Assembly (NCBI RefSeq): GCF_937997465.1
Contig: NZ_CALKTQ010000222.1
Span: 1-8,810 of the forward strand
Reading direction: 5' to 3'
From: an uncultured Campylobacter sp.
Lineage (GTDB): Bacteria > Campylobacterota > Campylobacteria > Campylobacterales > Campylobacteraceae
DNA length: 8,810 bases
Position 1 is the stretch's first letter. Every line of letters begins with the position of its first letter. The notes below the pieces were generated by a model, which searched no databases, was not told where the DNA came from, and saw nothing but the letters and a program-made list of their open reading frames with translations. Of this stretch, positions 1 through 6,858 are shown piece by piece. Both the position numbers and the translations under genes were made by a program.

Positions 1-1
1 G

Positions 2-436
2 CAGGCCGTGATGCCCTACATCGACGCGGCGCGTCCGCGCTATCTCATGGGCGTAGGCACCCCCGAAGACCTCGTAGAAAACGTGGCTCGCGGCGTGGAT
101 ATGTTTGACTGCGTGATGCCGACGCGAAACGCTCGTAACGGCACGCTATTTACGAGTTTTGGCAAGATAAATATCAAGTCCGCGAGATTTGCCACCGACT
201 GCGCTCCGATAGATCCTCAGTGCGACTGCTACGCGTGCCGTAACTACTCTCGCGCCTATCTTAGCCACCTATACCGCGCGGGCGAGCTGACGTTTTTCCG
301 CCTAGCGAGCTTGCATAACTTGCATTATTATCTAAATTTGATGCGGCAGATGAGAGAAGCGATAACGGCAGGCGAATTTGAAAAATTTAGGCGAAATTTC
401 TACGCCAAACGCGGTAAAAACGCGCCAAGCATATAA
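2..436 (+). CDS. tgt: Queuine tRNA-ribosyltransferase (TGT), C-terminal part, 5' end outside window
   Basis: This is the C-terminal ~145 residues of bacterial tRNA-guanine transglycosylase, which exchanges guanine-34 for preQ1 in GUN anticodons during queuosine synthesis in the cytoplasm. The reading frame is open from base 2, so the gene begins upstream; the GTG/ATG at 8-13 are internal. The segment RYLMGVGTPEDL is followed by GVDMFDCVMPTRNARNG, which carries the nucleophilic Asp of the family (codon 107-109). The zinc site is intact: CDCYAC supplies three Cys (codons 221-223, 227-229, 236-238), and the His of SLHNLHYY (codon 314-316) is the fourth ligand. The protein ends with NAPSI and a TAA stop. 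Family assignment is very secure. The CorA-like gene starts 9 bases after the stop, so the two are probably co-transcribed. Confidence 0.96.
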   Translation, partial: QAVMPYIDAARPRYLMGVGTPEDLVENVARGVDMFDCVMPTRNARNGTLFTSFGKINIKSARFATDCAPIDPQCDCYACRNYSRAYLSHLYRAGELTFFRLASLHNLHYYLNLMRQMREAITAGEFEKFRRNFYAKRGKNAPSI

Positions 437-445
437 GGCAAAACC

Positions 446-1138
446 GTGAGCGAGCGCGATATCTCGGGGTACTTCTACGACGAGGAGTGCGAGTACGTCT
501 ATCTCGTGACGGACGGCAGCGAACAAAACTACAAATTTATCTTTAAAGATGATAAAATTTACGCTCAGGACGGTAGCGAAAGCGGCTCGCAGGAGTTTAT
601 TCGCGTAGTAAAAAAGATAACGAGCGAGTTTCGCGCCAAGATCGCCGAGCACTCCGCCGAGCTTGAAAGCTACGAGAAAATTTACGCGGGCAAGAGGGAT
701 TTTACTAAATTTATCAAAAAGCACGCGGTCTTAAAATACGAAATACGCAAATTTCAAAACAAAATTTCGCACTTTTACGAGGCTCTAGCGATCTGTCAGA
801 ACGAAAGACCTGAGCTTAAAAAACAGCTCAAAAACTACGTCTACGAAGCCGGCGTACTAAAAAACGCAGCCTGCGAAAACGCCGCCAGGATAGACGATAT
901 ATACGCGCATATACAGAGCCTAAAAAACGACAAAATCAACCGAAACATCTACATCCTGACGCTACTTTCGGCGCTATTTTTACCGCTAAATTTGATCACG
1001 GGATTTTTTGGGATGAATACGAACGGAATGTTTTTAAACGGCTTTCAAAACGGCACGGCTATCGTCGCCGGATCTATGCTTGCTCTTTTTGCGACGCTAG
1101 CGGGACTGTTTTATTTTCTAGGCAAACGGCGCGAGTAA
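446..1138 (+). CDS. Short CorA/ZntB-type divalent cation transporter family protein
   Basis: The 230-residue protein has the C-terminal signature of the CorA superfamily, homopentameric Mg2+/Co2+/Ni2+/Zn2+ channels or transporters of the inner membrane. There are two membrane segments at the end (about 168-188 and 205-226). The first finishes with LITGFFGMN, the Gly-Met-Asn selectivity motif (189-191). A long charged, probably coiled helix (about 50-165) leads into the membrane, and a basic tail (GKRRE) follows TM2, as expected for a cytoplasmic C-terminus. Family members usually have 300-370 residues; here the N-terminal alpha/beta domain is reduced to about 50 residues. The loop after GMN reads TNGMFLNGFQNG, closer to the NxGG-type loop of ZntB-like members than to the MPEL loop of classical CorA. 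The start is GTG at 446 with AAGGC just upstream, overlapping the tgt stop region. The substrate cannot be told from sequence. Confidence 0.85.
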   Translation: MSERDISGYFYDEECEYVYLVTDGSEQNYKFIFKDDKIYAQDGSESGSQEFIRVVKKITSEFRAKIAEHSAELESYEKIYAGKRDFTKFIKKHAVLKYEIRKFQNKISHFYEALAICQNERPELKKQLKNYVYEAGVLKNAACENAARIDDIYAHIQSLKNDKINRNIYILTLLSALFLPLNLITGFFGMNTNGMFLNGFQNGTAIVAGSMLALFATLAGLFYFLGKRRE

Positions 1139-1232
1139 ATTTGCAGCTAGATAAATTTAACTAGCCGTCAAATTCGCCGCAAATTTAACGCACCCAAACC
1201 AAAACCGCAAATCAGGCGCGGCATAGTCAAAT
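1139..1232. other. Convergent intergenic region with a weak hairpin
   Basis: This gap lies between the ends of two converging transcription units (tgt-corA and macA-macB-tolC). The only structure I see is GCTAG (1146-1150) pairing with CTAGC (1161-1165) around an AT-rich, partly self-complementary loop. It lacks a strong GC stem and has no clean T-run on either strand, so it is at best a weak bidirectional terminator. Nothing coding is evident. Confidence 0.3.
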
Positions 1233-2576
1233 TTACTCCGCTTTTCCCGCCGTCGCTTTATATATACCGATTTCGTCTTGCAAAATTTTATACTTTTGTG
1301 CTAGCGTACTAATCTTGCCTTCAAGCAGCGAATTTTGCGCCTCCAGATAGTTTTTTAGCTCGGTTTTGCCGTAGTCGTATTTGAGCTTATATATGTCGCT
1401 GATAGAGCTTAAATTTCGCAAATTTTCGTTTAAATTTCGCAAGACCGCCTCGTCTTTTTGCAGGTTTTTATAGCCAGCGTCGATCTCGTTTAGCGCGGTC
1501 GTTAGCGTCTGCGCGTAGTTTAGCTTCATCGCTTCAAACTCAAGCTCGGAGATTTTTAGCTTTGATTTAAGCTTAGAGTAGTTTAAAAACGGCAAATTTA
1601 TCGCGATATTGCCGCTTAAGAAATTTAGCTTAAGCCCCTCGCTCACGCTATCTCCGCTACCGCTAAGACCCGCGCCTACCGTGATGCTTGGATAGAAGTT
1701 CTTTTCGCTAACCTTGACCCCCAAAAGCGCCTCTTTGATACGCGAGATCGCAGCCTGCAAATCGGGACGCGCGCCGATAACGTAAAGCGGCACGTTGAAA
1801 TTTACGCCCTGAGGCGAGATATCGCTCAAATTCCCGCCTAAATTTAGCTCAAACTCGGGCCTAACGTTTAGCAGATTTCTTAGCGTTTTTTCCGCCGCGT
1901 CAAGACTCTTGCTCGCGTTTAAAATTCTATTTTTAGCCGAGATTACCGAGCTTTTTACTTGCTTTAGGCTTAGCTCCTCTTCTTTGCCCAGCTCAAATTT
2001 AGCCTTTATGATGGCTTCTAGCTCTTCGTAGTTTTTTAGCGTCTTTTCGTATAGGTTTATGCTCTCTTTTTGATATTTTGCCTCAAAATACGCGTCCGCG
2101 ACGGAGTTAACGAGCGCGAGGCGAGCGGCCTCTAGGTCGTATTTGGTCGCGTTTGCCTCCCACATGGCGGCGTCTGCGGAGTTTGCGAGCTTGCGCCACA
2201 GATCGATCTCGTAGCTTAGCGAGATGCCGCTTTTATAGCTCTCGCTCCAGCTGCCGCCCGTTTTTATATTTTTACCGGTTTCCGCGCCTAAATTTGCGTT
2301 AAAGCTAGGCACGAGATCGGCCTGCAAGACGCCTGCTTGAGCTAGGGCTTTATTTACGGCTATGGCTGATTTTGCCAGGTCTATATTATTTTTTAGCGCG
2401 AGGCCGATTAGCTCATTTAGGCGCGCTTCGCCGTAGCCCGTCCACCACTCGCGGTTTATCCTTATATCGGCGCTTGCGTCCTCTTTTAGCAAAATTTGCT
2501 CGTAGTTTTCGTTTATCTGCGTTACCGCGCAGCCGCCGAGCAAAAAGGCGGCTAGGATTATGGAGATTTTTTTCAT
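1233..2576 (-). CDS. Outer membrane efflux lipoprotein, NodT/TolC family (partner of MacAB)
   Basis: The 447-residue protein is the outer-membrane channel of a tripartite efflux pump. It starts with a lipoprotein signal peptide, MKKISIILAAFLLGGC, whose lipobox LGGC places the acylated Cys at residue 16; Ala at +2 fits outer-membrane sorting. The motif INREWWTGYGEARLNELI and the following LALKNN are typical of the RND-type outer-membrane factor (NodT/OprM/CusC) family. Two similar alpha-helical OEP repeats follow (about 50-240 and 255-440), with family wording such as YEIDLWRKL and IGARPDLQAA. It is the last gene of the macA-macB operon: its ATG lies one base beyond the macB stop, and its ribosome site AAGGGA (minus strand, 2582-2587) lies inside the macB 3' end. 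It therefore most likely forms the dedicated exit duct for MacAB. Family certain; pairing inferred from position. Confidence 0.93.
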   Translation of the reverse strand: MKKISIILAAFLLGGCAVTQINENYEQILLKEDASADIRINREWWTGYGEARLNELIGLALKNNIDLAKSAIAVNKALAQAGVLQADLVPSFNANLGAETGKNIKTGGSWSESYKSGISLSYEIDLWRKLANSADAAMWEANATKYDLEAARLALVNSVADAYFEAKYQKESINLYEKTLKNYEELEAIIKAKFELGKEEELSLKQVKSSVISAKNRILNASKSLDAAEKTLRNLLNVRPEFELNLGGNLSDISPQGVNFNVPLYVIGARPDLQAAISRIKEALLGVKVSEKNFYPSITVGAGLSGSGDSVSEGLKLNFLSGNIAINLPFLNYSKLKSKLKISELEFEAMKLNYAQTLTTALNEIDAGYKNLQKDEAVLRNLNENLRNLSSISDIYKLKYDYGKTELKNYLEAQNSLLEGKISTLAQKYKILQDEIGIYKATAGKAE

Positions 2577-2577
2577 T

Positions 2578-4515
2578 TTATTCCCTTGTTAGAGCGTCGA
2601 TCGGATTTAGCTTCGAGGCGCTGCGAGCGGGCATATAGCCAAATATCACGCCTATCGCGCTAGAAACGACGAGCGCTACCACGATAGAAGTCTGCGAAAA
2701 TATCATCTTTACGCCGGGCGCGAAATTTTCTGCTAGATAGCCGATGCCAAAGGCCGTTCCGACACCGATGAGTCCGCCAATGAGACACAGCAACACGGCC
2801 TCGATCAAAAACTGCTCTAGGATGTTTCCCTGACGCGCGCCGATCGCCATCCTGATGCCAATCTCTTTGGTGCGCTCGGTTACGGAAACTAGCATGATGT
2901 TCATCACGCCGATACCGCCCACTAGCAGCGAGATAAAGGCGATACAAGAAATCAGCAGCGTCATAGTCCTCGTAGTCTCCTCGATCGTTTTTTTAATCGT
3001 GTCGGAGTTTCTGGTGAAAAAGTCCTTTTTACCGTGCTTTGCGGTTAAAATTTCCGTTAGACTTTGCTCGGCGATTTGCGCATTTACGTTATCTTTTACC
3101 TTAACCGTGATAGATGATAGGTGCCTATCGCCGGTTAGTTTATTTATGACCGCTGTATAAGTAGAAAACGTGCGCAGAGTGCTGGAGTCTGCGAACATAT
3201 TGTCGTTTTTGGCTACTACGCCGATGATTTTAAAGGGGCGTTTGTTAAAAAGCACCGTTTTGCCTAGCGGATCTTCGTCTGCGAAAAACTGCTCACGAGT
3301 AGGCTGATCTATCACGATCACGGACGCCGACTCTGCGACCTCTTGGGCGGTAAACACTCGTCCGGCCTCGACCTTGTAGCCCATCACGTTTAGGCTCTCC
3401 TCGCTACCGCCTTTAATCGTTGCGGAGGCTGATTTATTGCCGTAGGTGAGCGTGCCGCTAGCAGAGGCGTTTGGCGTGACGCTATCTAGATAGTCTTGCT
3501 TAGATAGCATCGTTGCGTCGCTAACGGTCAGGTTTCTCACCCGCTCCGAGCGCATATCGCCAAAACCCTTGCCGTTTAGGATATCGATCGTGTTAGTGCC
3601 GATACCGCGGATATCGGAGAGGATCTGCTCCTGCGAGCCCTGCCCAAGTGCTACTACGCAGATAACCGATGTGATGCCGATGATGATGCCAAGCATCGTT
3701 AGCGCCGAGCGAAGTTTATGGCTAAGGATCGCGTTTATCGACATTTTAAAGCTCTCGATAAACTGATCTTTGTAAAAGCTAAAGATATTTTTTTGCTTTG
3801 GCGCCGGTTTTTCGGAGGCGAAAATTTCCTCACTTTTTACCGTATCGCTCAAAATTTTACCGTCTTTTATCTCGATGACGCGGTTTGCGTATGCGGCGAT
3901 ATTTGGGTCGTGCGTAACGATGATGATGGTGTGGCCTTGCTTGTGCAAATTTGTTAAAATTTCCATCACCATGAGGCCGCTTTTGCTATCTAGCGCACCC
4001 GTTGGCTCATCAGCCAGGATGATCTCACCGCCGTTTATGAGCGCTCTAGCGATCGAGACTCGCTGCTGCTGTCCGCCGCTAAGTTTATTGGGCAAGCTTT
4101 GTAGCTTTTCGCCAAGGCCGAGACCTTCTAAAAGCTCGCCGGCCTTTTTCTCGCGCTCTTTTTTAGAAACGCCTGCATATACGCTAGGTAGCGCCACGTT
4201 TTGCAACGTAGTAAGCGTAGATAGCAGGTTATAGCGCTGAAAGATAAAGCCAAATTTCTCTCTGCGCAAACGCGCTAGCTCGTCGCCTTCAAATTTAGAT
4301 ATGTCGCGCTCTTCTAGCAGATACTGCCCGCCGCTTGGGTTATCTAGGCAGCCAAGGATGTTCATGAGCGTGGATTTACCCGATCCGCTTTGTCCAATGA
4401 TGGCGATAAACTCGCCCTTTTTTATGCTCAAATTTACATCTTTTAGCGCGTCAAATACGTTATCGCCGAGTTTAAATTTCTTACTTAAGTTTTTAAGTTC
4501 TATCAAATTTTTCAA
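2578..4515 (-). CDS. macB: MacB: ABC transporter ATPase/permease of MacAB-TolC-type pump
   Basis: The 645 residues are almost exactly the usual MacB length. The N-terminal ABC domain (about 1-225) has Walker A GQSGSGKST (41-49), Q-loop Gln93, signature LSGGQ (145-149), Walker B IILADE (165-170), D-loop GALDS and switch His202. A linker leads to TM1 (about 271-291), a large periplasmic domain (about 292-515), then three membrane segments (about 517-543, 570-594, 609-630) with the FtsX-like motif TERTKEIGIRMAIGAR between TM2 and TM3. MacB is a mechanotransmission ABC protein that powers export of periplasmic substrates (macrolides, lipopeptides, enterotoxin, protoporphyrin in enterobacteria) through MacA and TolC. 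The start is a TTG at 4513-4515, supported by TAAGG overlapping the macA stop, 7 bases before the start. All catalytic residues are present, so the pump should be active; its substrate here is unknown. Confidence 0.96.
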   Translation of the reverse strand: MKNLIELKNLSKKFKLGDNVFDALKDVNLSIKKGEFIAIIGQSGSGKSTLMNILGCLDNPSGGQYLLEERDISKFEGDELARLRREKFGFIFQRYNLLSTLTTLQNVALPSVYAGVSKKEREKKAGELLEGLGLGEKLQSLPNKLSGGQQQRVSIARALINGGEIILADEPTGALDSKSGLMVMEILTNLHKQGHTIIIVTHDPNIAAYANRVIEIKDGKILSDTVKSEEIFASEKPAPKQKNIFSFYKDQFIESFKMSINAILSHKLRSALTMLGIIIGITSVICVVALGQGSQEQILSDIRGIGTNTIDILNGKGFGDMRSERVRNLTVSDATMLSKQDYLDSVTPNASASGTLTYGNKSASATIKGGSEESLNVMGYKVEAGRVFTAQEVAESASVIVIDQPTREQFFADEDPLGKTVLFNKRPFKIIGVVAKNDNMFADSSTLRTFSTYTAVINKLTGDRHLSSITVKVKDNVNAQIAEQSLTEILTAKHGKKDFFTRNSDTIKKTIEETTRTMTLLISCIAFISLLVGGIGVMNIMLVSVTERTKEIGIRMAIGARQGNILEQFLIEAVLLCLIGGLIGVGTAFGIGYLAENFAPGVKMIFSQTSIVVALVVSSAIGVIFGYMPARSASKLNPIDALTRE

Positions 4516-4527
4516 GACGTCGCCTTA
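4516..4527 (-). promoter_or_regulatory. Ribosome binding site deciding the TTG start of macB
   Basis: On the minus strand the macA stop and the macB Shine-Dalgarno overlap as TAAGG, followed by seven bases and TTG. No ATG or GTG lies between, and the residues after the TTG (MKNLIELKNLSKKF) are a normal MacB N-terminus, so TTG is very probably the real start. Overlap with the upstream stop suggests translational coupling. Confidence 0.7.
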
Positions 4528-5736
4528 GAGCTTCATTCTTCTTTTTTCTTTTTCGAGCATCGCATTGATTTCAGCCGCCGAGTTTCGTTTCGTCACGACC
4601 TCCTCGCCTTCCTCTACTCCGCTTAAAATTTGAGTTTTTAGGCTATCGATTAGTCCTGTTTGTACCTCTCTTCGCTCGGCCGTTTCTAGTCCGTTTTCGC
4701 CTCTTTTTAGCACGTAGACTATGCTTTTGCCGTCCTCTTTTTTGATAGCGATCGATGGCACGATGACGGCGTCTTTAGCGCTATCTAGGATGATGGTATT
4801 TTGCGTAGTCATACCGATCCTTAGCGTGCCGTCAGGATTATCTACCACGGCCTTAGCGTAGTAGTAGATCGCCGAGCTGCTGGAGCTTGAGGCGGTCGTG
4901 CCCGAGCTTGAGGTAGTTTTGTATTTGCCGTTACTTAGCGTGGTTAGACCGGGATCAATCGAGCTAATACGGGCGTAAAATTTACGATTTGGCTCGGAGA
5001 GTATCGAGTATTCGACTTTCGAGCCGACCTTGATTTTAGTTATGTCGCCCTCGGCGATCTCCATTTTTAGCTGAACTTTGCTTAGATCGGCGATATTTAC
5101 GATAGTTGGCGTAATTTGGTTTGAGTTTACGGTTTGTCCCTCTTCAACCTGCACGGAGACCACGACGCCGCCTTTTGGAGCGATGATTTTAGTATAGCCA
5201 AGGTCGATTTGAGCGGTGTTTAGAGAGATTTTAGCCTGCACGATTTGCGCTTCGATCTCTTTTAGCGAGGCTTCGTTTGCTGCTAGGGTATTTTTGGCGT
5301 TTTCAAACTCCTCTTTCGAGGTCGCATTTTTAGCAAAAAGCTCTTGCTCGCGCTTAAATTTGGTCTTTGAAATCTCAAGTGCGACTTTGGCTGAATTTAA
5401 CTTCGCTTCGTAAATCCCAAGCTGGGCTTTTTTGGTATCTACGTTATTTTGCTGAGTTGCGGAGTCGATTTCTGCTATCATATCGCCGGCTTTTACGACG
5501 TCGCCTAGTTTGACGTAGAGCTTTTTGATCTGGCCGCCTACCTGCGCGCCCACGTCGATTAGCTCGGTAGCGTAGATCTCTCCGTTACTTTCGATACTTT
5601 TCACCAGCTCGCCGCGAACGGCTTTTGAGGTGATAAACTGATCGCCTTGCGGGACGTTAAAATTTTTATCGTAAAAATAGTAACCGACCCCAGCCAGCAC
5701 GGCTAAAACCGCGATAAATTTGATAAATTTTTTCAT
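4525..5736 (-). CDS. macA: MacA: periplasmic adaptor (membrane fusion protein) of MacAB pump
   Basis: The 403-residue HlyD/RND-type adaptor is anchored by an N-terminal membrane segment (about 4-22, FIKFIAVLAVLAGVGYYF). Domains in order: first half of the lipoyl domain (about 60-91, VGAQVGGQIKKLYVKLGDVV), an alpha-helical hairpin rich in Lys/Glu/Ala (about 92-178), the second lipoyl half (about 182-204, IIAPKGGVVVSV), a beta-barrel and a membrane-proximal domain. Gln201 in EEGQTV lies where the gating-ring Gln of E. coli MacA is found. An unusual Ser/Thr-rich insertion at 274-288 makes it longer than E. coli MacA (371 residues). The protein bridges MacB and the outer-membrane lipoprotein and stimulates MacB ATPase. 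It is the first gene of a three-gene operon; macB starts 9 bases after its stop. Ribosome-site complementarity before the ATG is weak (GCGAGAAATA). Confidence 0.94.
   Translation of the reverse strand: MKKFIKFIAVLAVLAGVGYYFYDKNFNVPQGDQFITSKAVRGELVKSIESNGEIYATELIDVGAQVGGQIKKLYVKLGDVVKAGDMIAEIDSATQQNNVDTKKAQLGIYEAKLNSAKVALEISKTKFKREQELFAKNATSKEEFENAKNTLAANEASLKEIEAQIVQAKISLNTAQIDLGYTKIIAPKGGVVVSVQVEEGQTVNSNQITPTIVNIADLSKVQLKMEIAEGDITKIKVGSKVEYSILSEPNRKFYARISSIDPGLTTLSNGKYKTTSSSGTTASSSSSSAIYYYAKAVVDNPDGTLRIGMTTQNTIILDSAKDAVIVPSIAIKKEDGKSIVYVLKRGENGLETAERREVQTGLIDSLKTQILSGVEEGEEVVTKRNSAAEINAMLEKEKRRMKL
4873..4917 (-). repeat. Ser/Thr-rich low-complexity insertion within macA, with a short direct repeat
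   Basis: Codons 274-288 of macA encode 12 Ser or Thr residues out of 15 (TTSSSGTTASSSSSS). On the plus strand GAGCTTGAGG occurs twice (4883-4892 and 4904-4913), 21 bases apart, which is seven codons and keeps frame. This suggests a local tandem duplication that has since diverged. The tract uses mixed Ser codons, so it is not a simple slippage repeat. Confidence 0.6.
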
Positions 5737-5740
5737 TATT

Positions 5741-5767
5741 TCTCGCTTTTTTAAATTTAACGCGAGA
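5741..5767. repeat. Inverted repeat between macA -10 and ribosome site
   Basis: TCTCGC (5741-5746) and GCGAGA (5762-5767) are a perfect 6-base inverted repeat around a 15-base AT-rich spacer that contains the palindrome TTAAATTTAA. One arm touches the end of the macA -10 box and the other covers the presumed ribosome site. It could be a repressor operator over the transcription start. As an RNA hairpin it is unlikely, because one arm lies upstream of the predicted start. Confidence 0.3.
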
Positions 5768-5778
5768 TTATATACAAA
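5767..5778 (-). promoter_or_regulatory. Sigma70-type promoter (-10) for macA operon
   Basis: Read on the minus strand, the sequence is TTTTTGTATATAAT, with the -10 hexamer TATAAT at 5772-5767. It is preceded by a T-run and a TG two bases before the hexamer, very like the Campylobacter sigma70 pattern, in which a T-rich tract replaces a conserved -35. Transcription should start near 5760, leaving a leader of about 24 bases before macA. No good -35 hexamer is present; the direct repeat at 5784-5800 occupies that position. Confidence 0.7.
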
Positions 5779-5783
5779 AACCC

Positions 5784-5800
5784 GTTAAGGCGATGTTAAG
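5784..5800. promoter_or_regulatory. 11-bp-period direct repeat, likely OmpR-family regulator site at macA promoter
   Basis: The plus strand reads GTTAAGgcgatGTTAAG: two perfect 6-base copies with an 11-bp period. On the minus strand (macA direction) this is CTTAAC-N5-CTTAAC, then 11 bases, then the TATAAT. This is the layout of sites bound by two OmpR/PhoB-type regulators head to tail, with the site covering -35 as in activated pho-box promoters. The regulator is not identified; the OmpR-type gene at 7104 is a candidate. Confidence 0.55.
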
Positions 5801-5841
5801 TAAATCAACTAAATTTTATTTTTCTTTAATGCGAGCCGCCG

Positions 5842-5847
5842 TATAAT
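5842..5847 (+). promoter_or_regulatory. -10 box for the rightward permease gene
   Basis: A perfect TATAAT lies 35 bases before the ATG at 5883, and a T-rich stretch at 5811-5829 takes the place of a -35 box, as in Campylobacter. The expected start is near 5854, giving a leader of about 29 bases. No regulatory repeat is obvious close to it; the direct repeat at 5784-5800 is about 40 bp upstream and could in principle also act on this promoter. Confidence 0.6.
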
Positions 5848-5882
5848 CGGTTTTTTAAAATTTATAACTTCGGATTACGCAA

Positions 5883-6794
5883 ATGTTTACGCAATTATTA
5901 TCTATTTTTATCATTATCGCTTCGGGCTACGGGGCGAAAAAATTTAAGGTCTTTGAGCAAAAAAACGCTTCCGTATTCATAAACTACGCGCTTTGCTTCG
6001 CTCTTCCGGCGCTTATTTTCGATAAAATTTACCACGTAAACATCGACACCACGCTCATTAACGTCATCGCCACGGGTTTTGCCTGTTCGATGCTGGGCGC
6101 TGCGGCGATATTTTTCGCGTGCAAATTTTTAAAATTTAATAAAGCCACGACCGTGAGCGCCGTACTGCTAGGAATGTTCGGAAACACAGTATTTATGGGT
6201 ATGCCCATCATCAAGGGCTTTTTTGGCGAGGACGCGATGAATGAAGTTATCTTTTACGATCAGCTAGCCACCTCGATCCCGATTAGCATTTTTGGCCCTT
6301 TTATCTTAGCTTTCGGCGCTCCGGCGAAGGTTTCGCTCGTGCAAAACGTTATGAAAGTGGTCAAATTTCCCCCTTTCGTCGCACTTATTTTAGGCTTTTT
6401 ACTCCGCGGCGTTCCGCTTCCAAATGTGCTATTTGACGCGCTTACTCTTTTTGCGCAAAGCGTCGTCCCCGTCGCTCTTTTTGCGATCGGCATCGGGCTT
6501 GGATTTCGCAGTATCAAAAGCTGCTATAAATCAACCGCAGTCGTTATCGCAGGCAAGATGCTCGTCGCGCCGTTTTTATTCATACTCGTTACGATAGTTT
6601 TTGGCGTAAATTTCGGTCAAACCTGGATGATCGGCATCCTGCAGTGCGCCATGCCGCCGATGGTGCTAGCAAGCGCGATGATCATGAAAGCAGAGCTTGA
6701 TAGCCAGCTAGCAGTCGCCGCCGTGGCCGTAGGAGTGGCGTTTAGCTTTATTAGCCTGCCGCTTTTATCGTATGTATTTAGCCTGATGGCGTAA
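5883..6794 (+). CDS. AEC (auxin efflux carrier) family transporter
   Basis: The 303-residue, very hydrophobic protein is an inner-membrane permease with about ten predicted membrane segments in two five-helix halves. Family features: the N-terminal helix FIIIASGYGAKKFKVF followed by an INYALCFALPALIF helix (about 33-46), a central GMFGNTVFMGMPII segment (97-110) with the conserved Asn and Gly-x-Pro, and in the second half the MPPMVLASAMI stretch (257-267) and a SFISLPL ending. AEC members (TC 2.A.69) export or import carboxylates and related metabolites (for example MdcF and YfdV); the substrate cannot be told here. The ATG start follows a poor ribosome site (GGATTACGCAA), so expression may be modest. 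It is divergent from macA and stops 64 bases before the next gene, which has its own strong ribosome site and a probable promoter. Confidence 0.88.
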   Translation: MFTQLLSIFIIIASGYGAKKFKVFEQKNASVFINYALCFALPALIFDKIYHVNIDTTLINVIATGFACSMLGAAAIFFACKFLKFNKATTVSAVLLGMFGNTVFMGMPIIKGFFGEDAMNEVIFYDQLATSIPISIFGPFILAFGAPAKVSLVQNVMKVVKFPPFVALILGFLLRGVPLPNVLFDALTLFAQSVVPVALFAIGIGLGFRSIKSCYKSTAVVIAGKMLVAPFLFILVTIVFGVNFGQTWMIGILQCAMPPMVLASAMIMKAELDSQLAVAAVAVGVAFSFISLPLLSYVFSLMA

Positions 6795-6795
6795 A

Positions 6796-6812
6796 TTTCA
6801 CGCTCGTTTCAC
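6796..6812 (+). promoter_or_regulatory. 11-bp-period direct repeat upstream of Met-rich protein/two-component operon
   Basis: TTTCAC (6796-6801) is repeated exactly at 6807-6812, so TTTCAC-N5-TTTCAC with an 11-bp period, the spacing expected for an OmpR-family dimer. A possible -10, TAAACT (6823-6828), follows after 10 bases, similar to the layout at macA. It fits the consensus YTTMAC-N5-YTTMAC together with the macA site. Autoregulation by the response regulator encoded in the same operon is the simple inference. Confidence 0.5.
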
Positions 6813-6822
6813 ATTTCTTAGC

Positions 6823-6839
6823 TAAACTTCCATCATAAA
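6823..6839 (+). promoter_or_regulatory. Probable promoter region (-10) of the Met-rich protein operon
   Basis: Two -10-like hexamers precede the gene: TAAACT (6823-6828), at the right distance from the direct repeat, and CATAAAT (6833-6839), nearer the gene. Neither is a perfect TATAAT, which would suit a promoter that depends on an activator. No terminator is seen between the permease stop (6794) and this site, so some read-through is possible. Confidence 0.4.
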
Positions 6840-6846
6840 TTTTCCT

Positions 6847-6853
6847 AAAGGAG
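6847..6853 (+). promoter_or_regulatory. Strong ribosome binding site of Met-rich protein gene
   Basis: AAAGGAG lies five bases before the ATG at 6859, the strongest Shine-Dalgarno in the window. It confirms the start and suggests that the small protein is translated at a higher level than the regulators behind it. Confidence 0.8.
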
Positions 6854-6858
6854 ATGCT

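Noticed and set aside
332..724. 130-residue minus-strand open frame across the tgt/corA junction
   Set aside because: It overlaps two well-supported genes on the other strand, has no family features, and is a by-product of their codon use.
1146..1165. Rho-independent terminator between the convergent operons
   Set aside because: The stem is five base pairs with a 10-base loop and no T-run on either side. It is listed only as a weak hairpin.
2372..4528. Several plus-strand open frames of 65-119 codons opposite macB and the outer-membrane lipoprotein gene
   Set aside because: All lie inside genes with full sets of family motifs, show no ribosome sites, and have compositions expected of antisense shadows.
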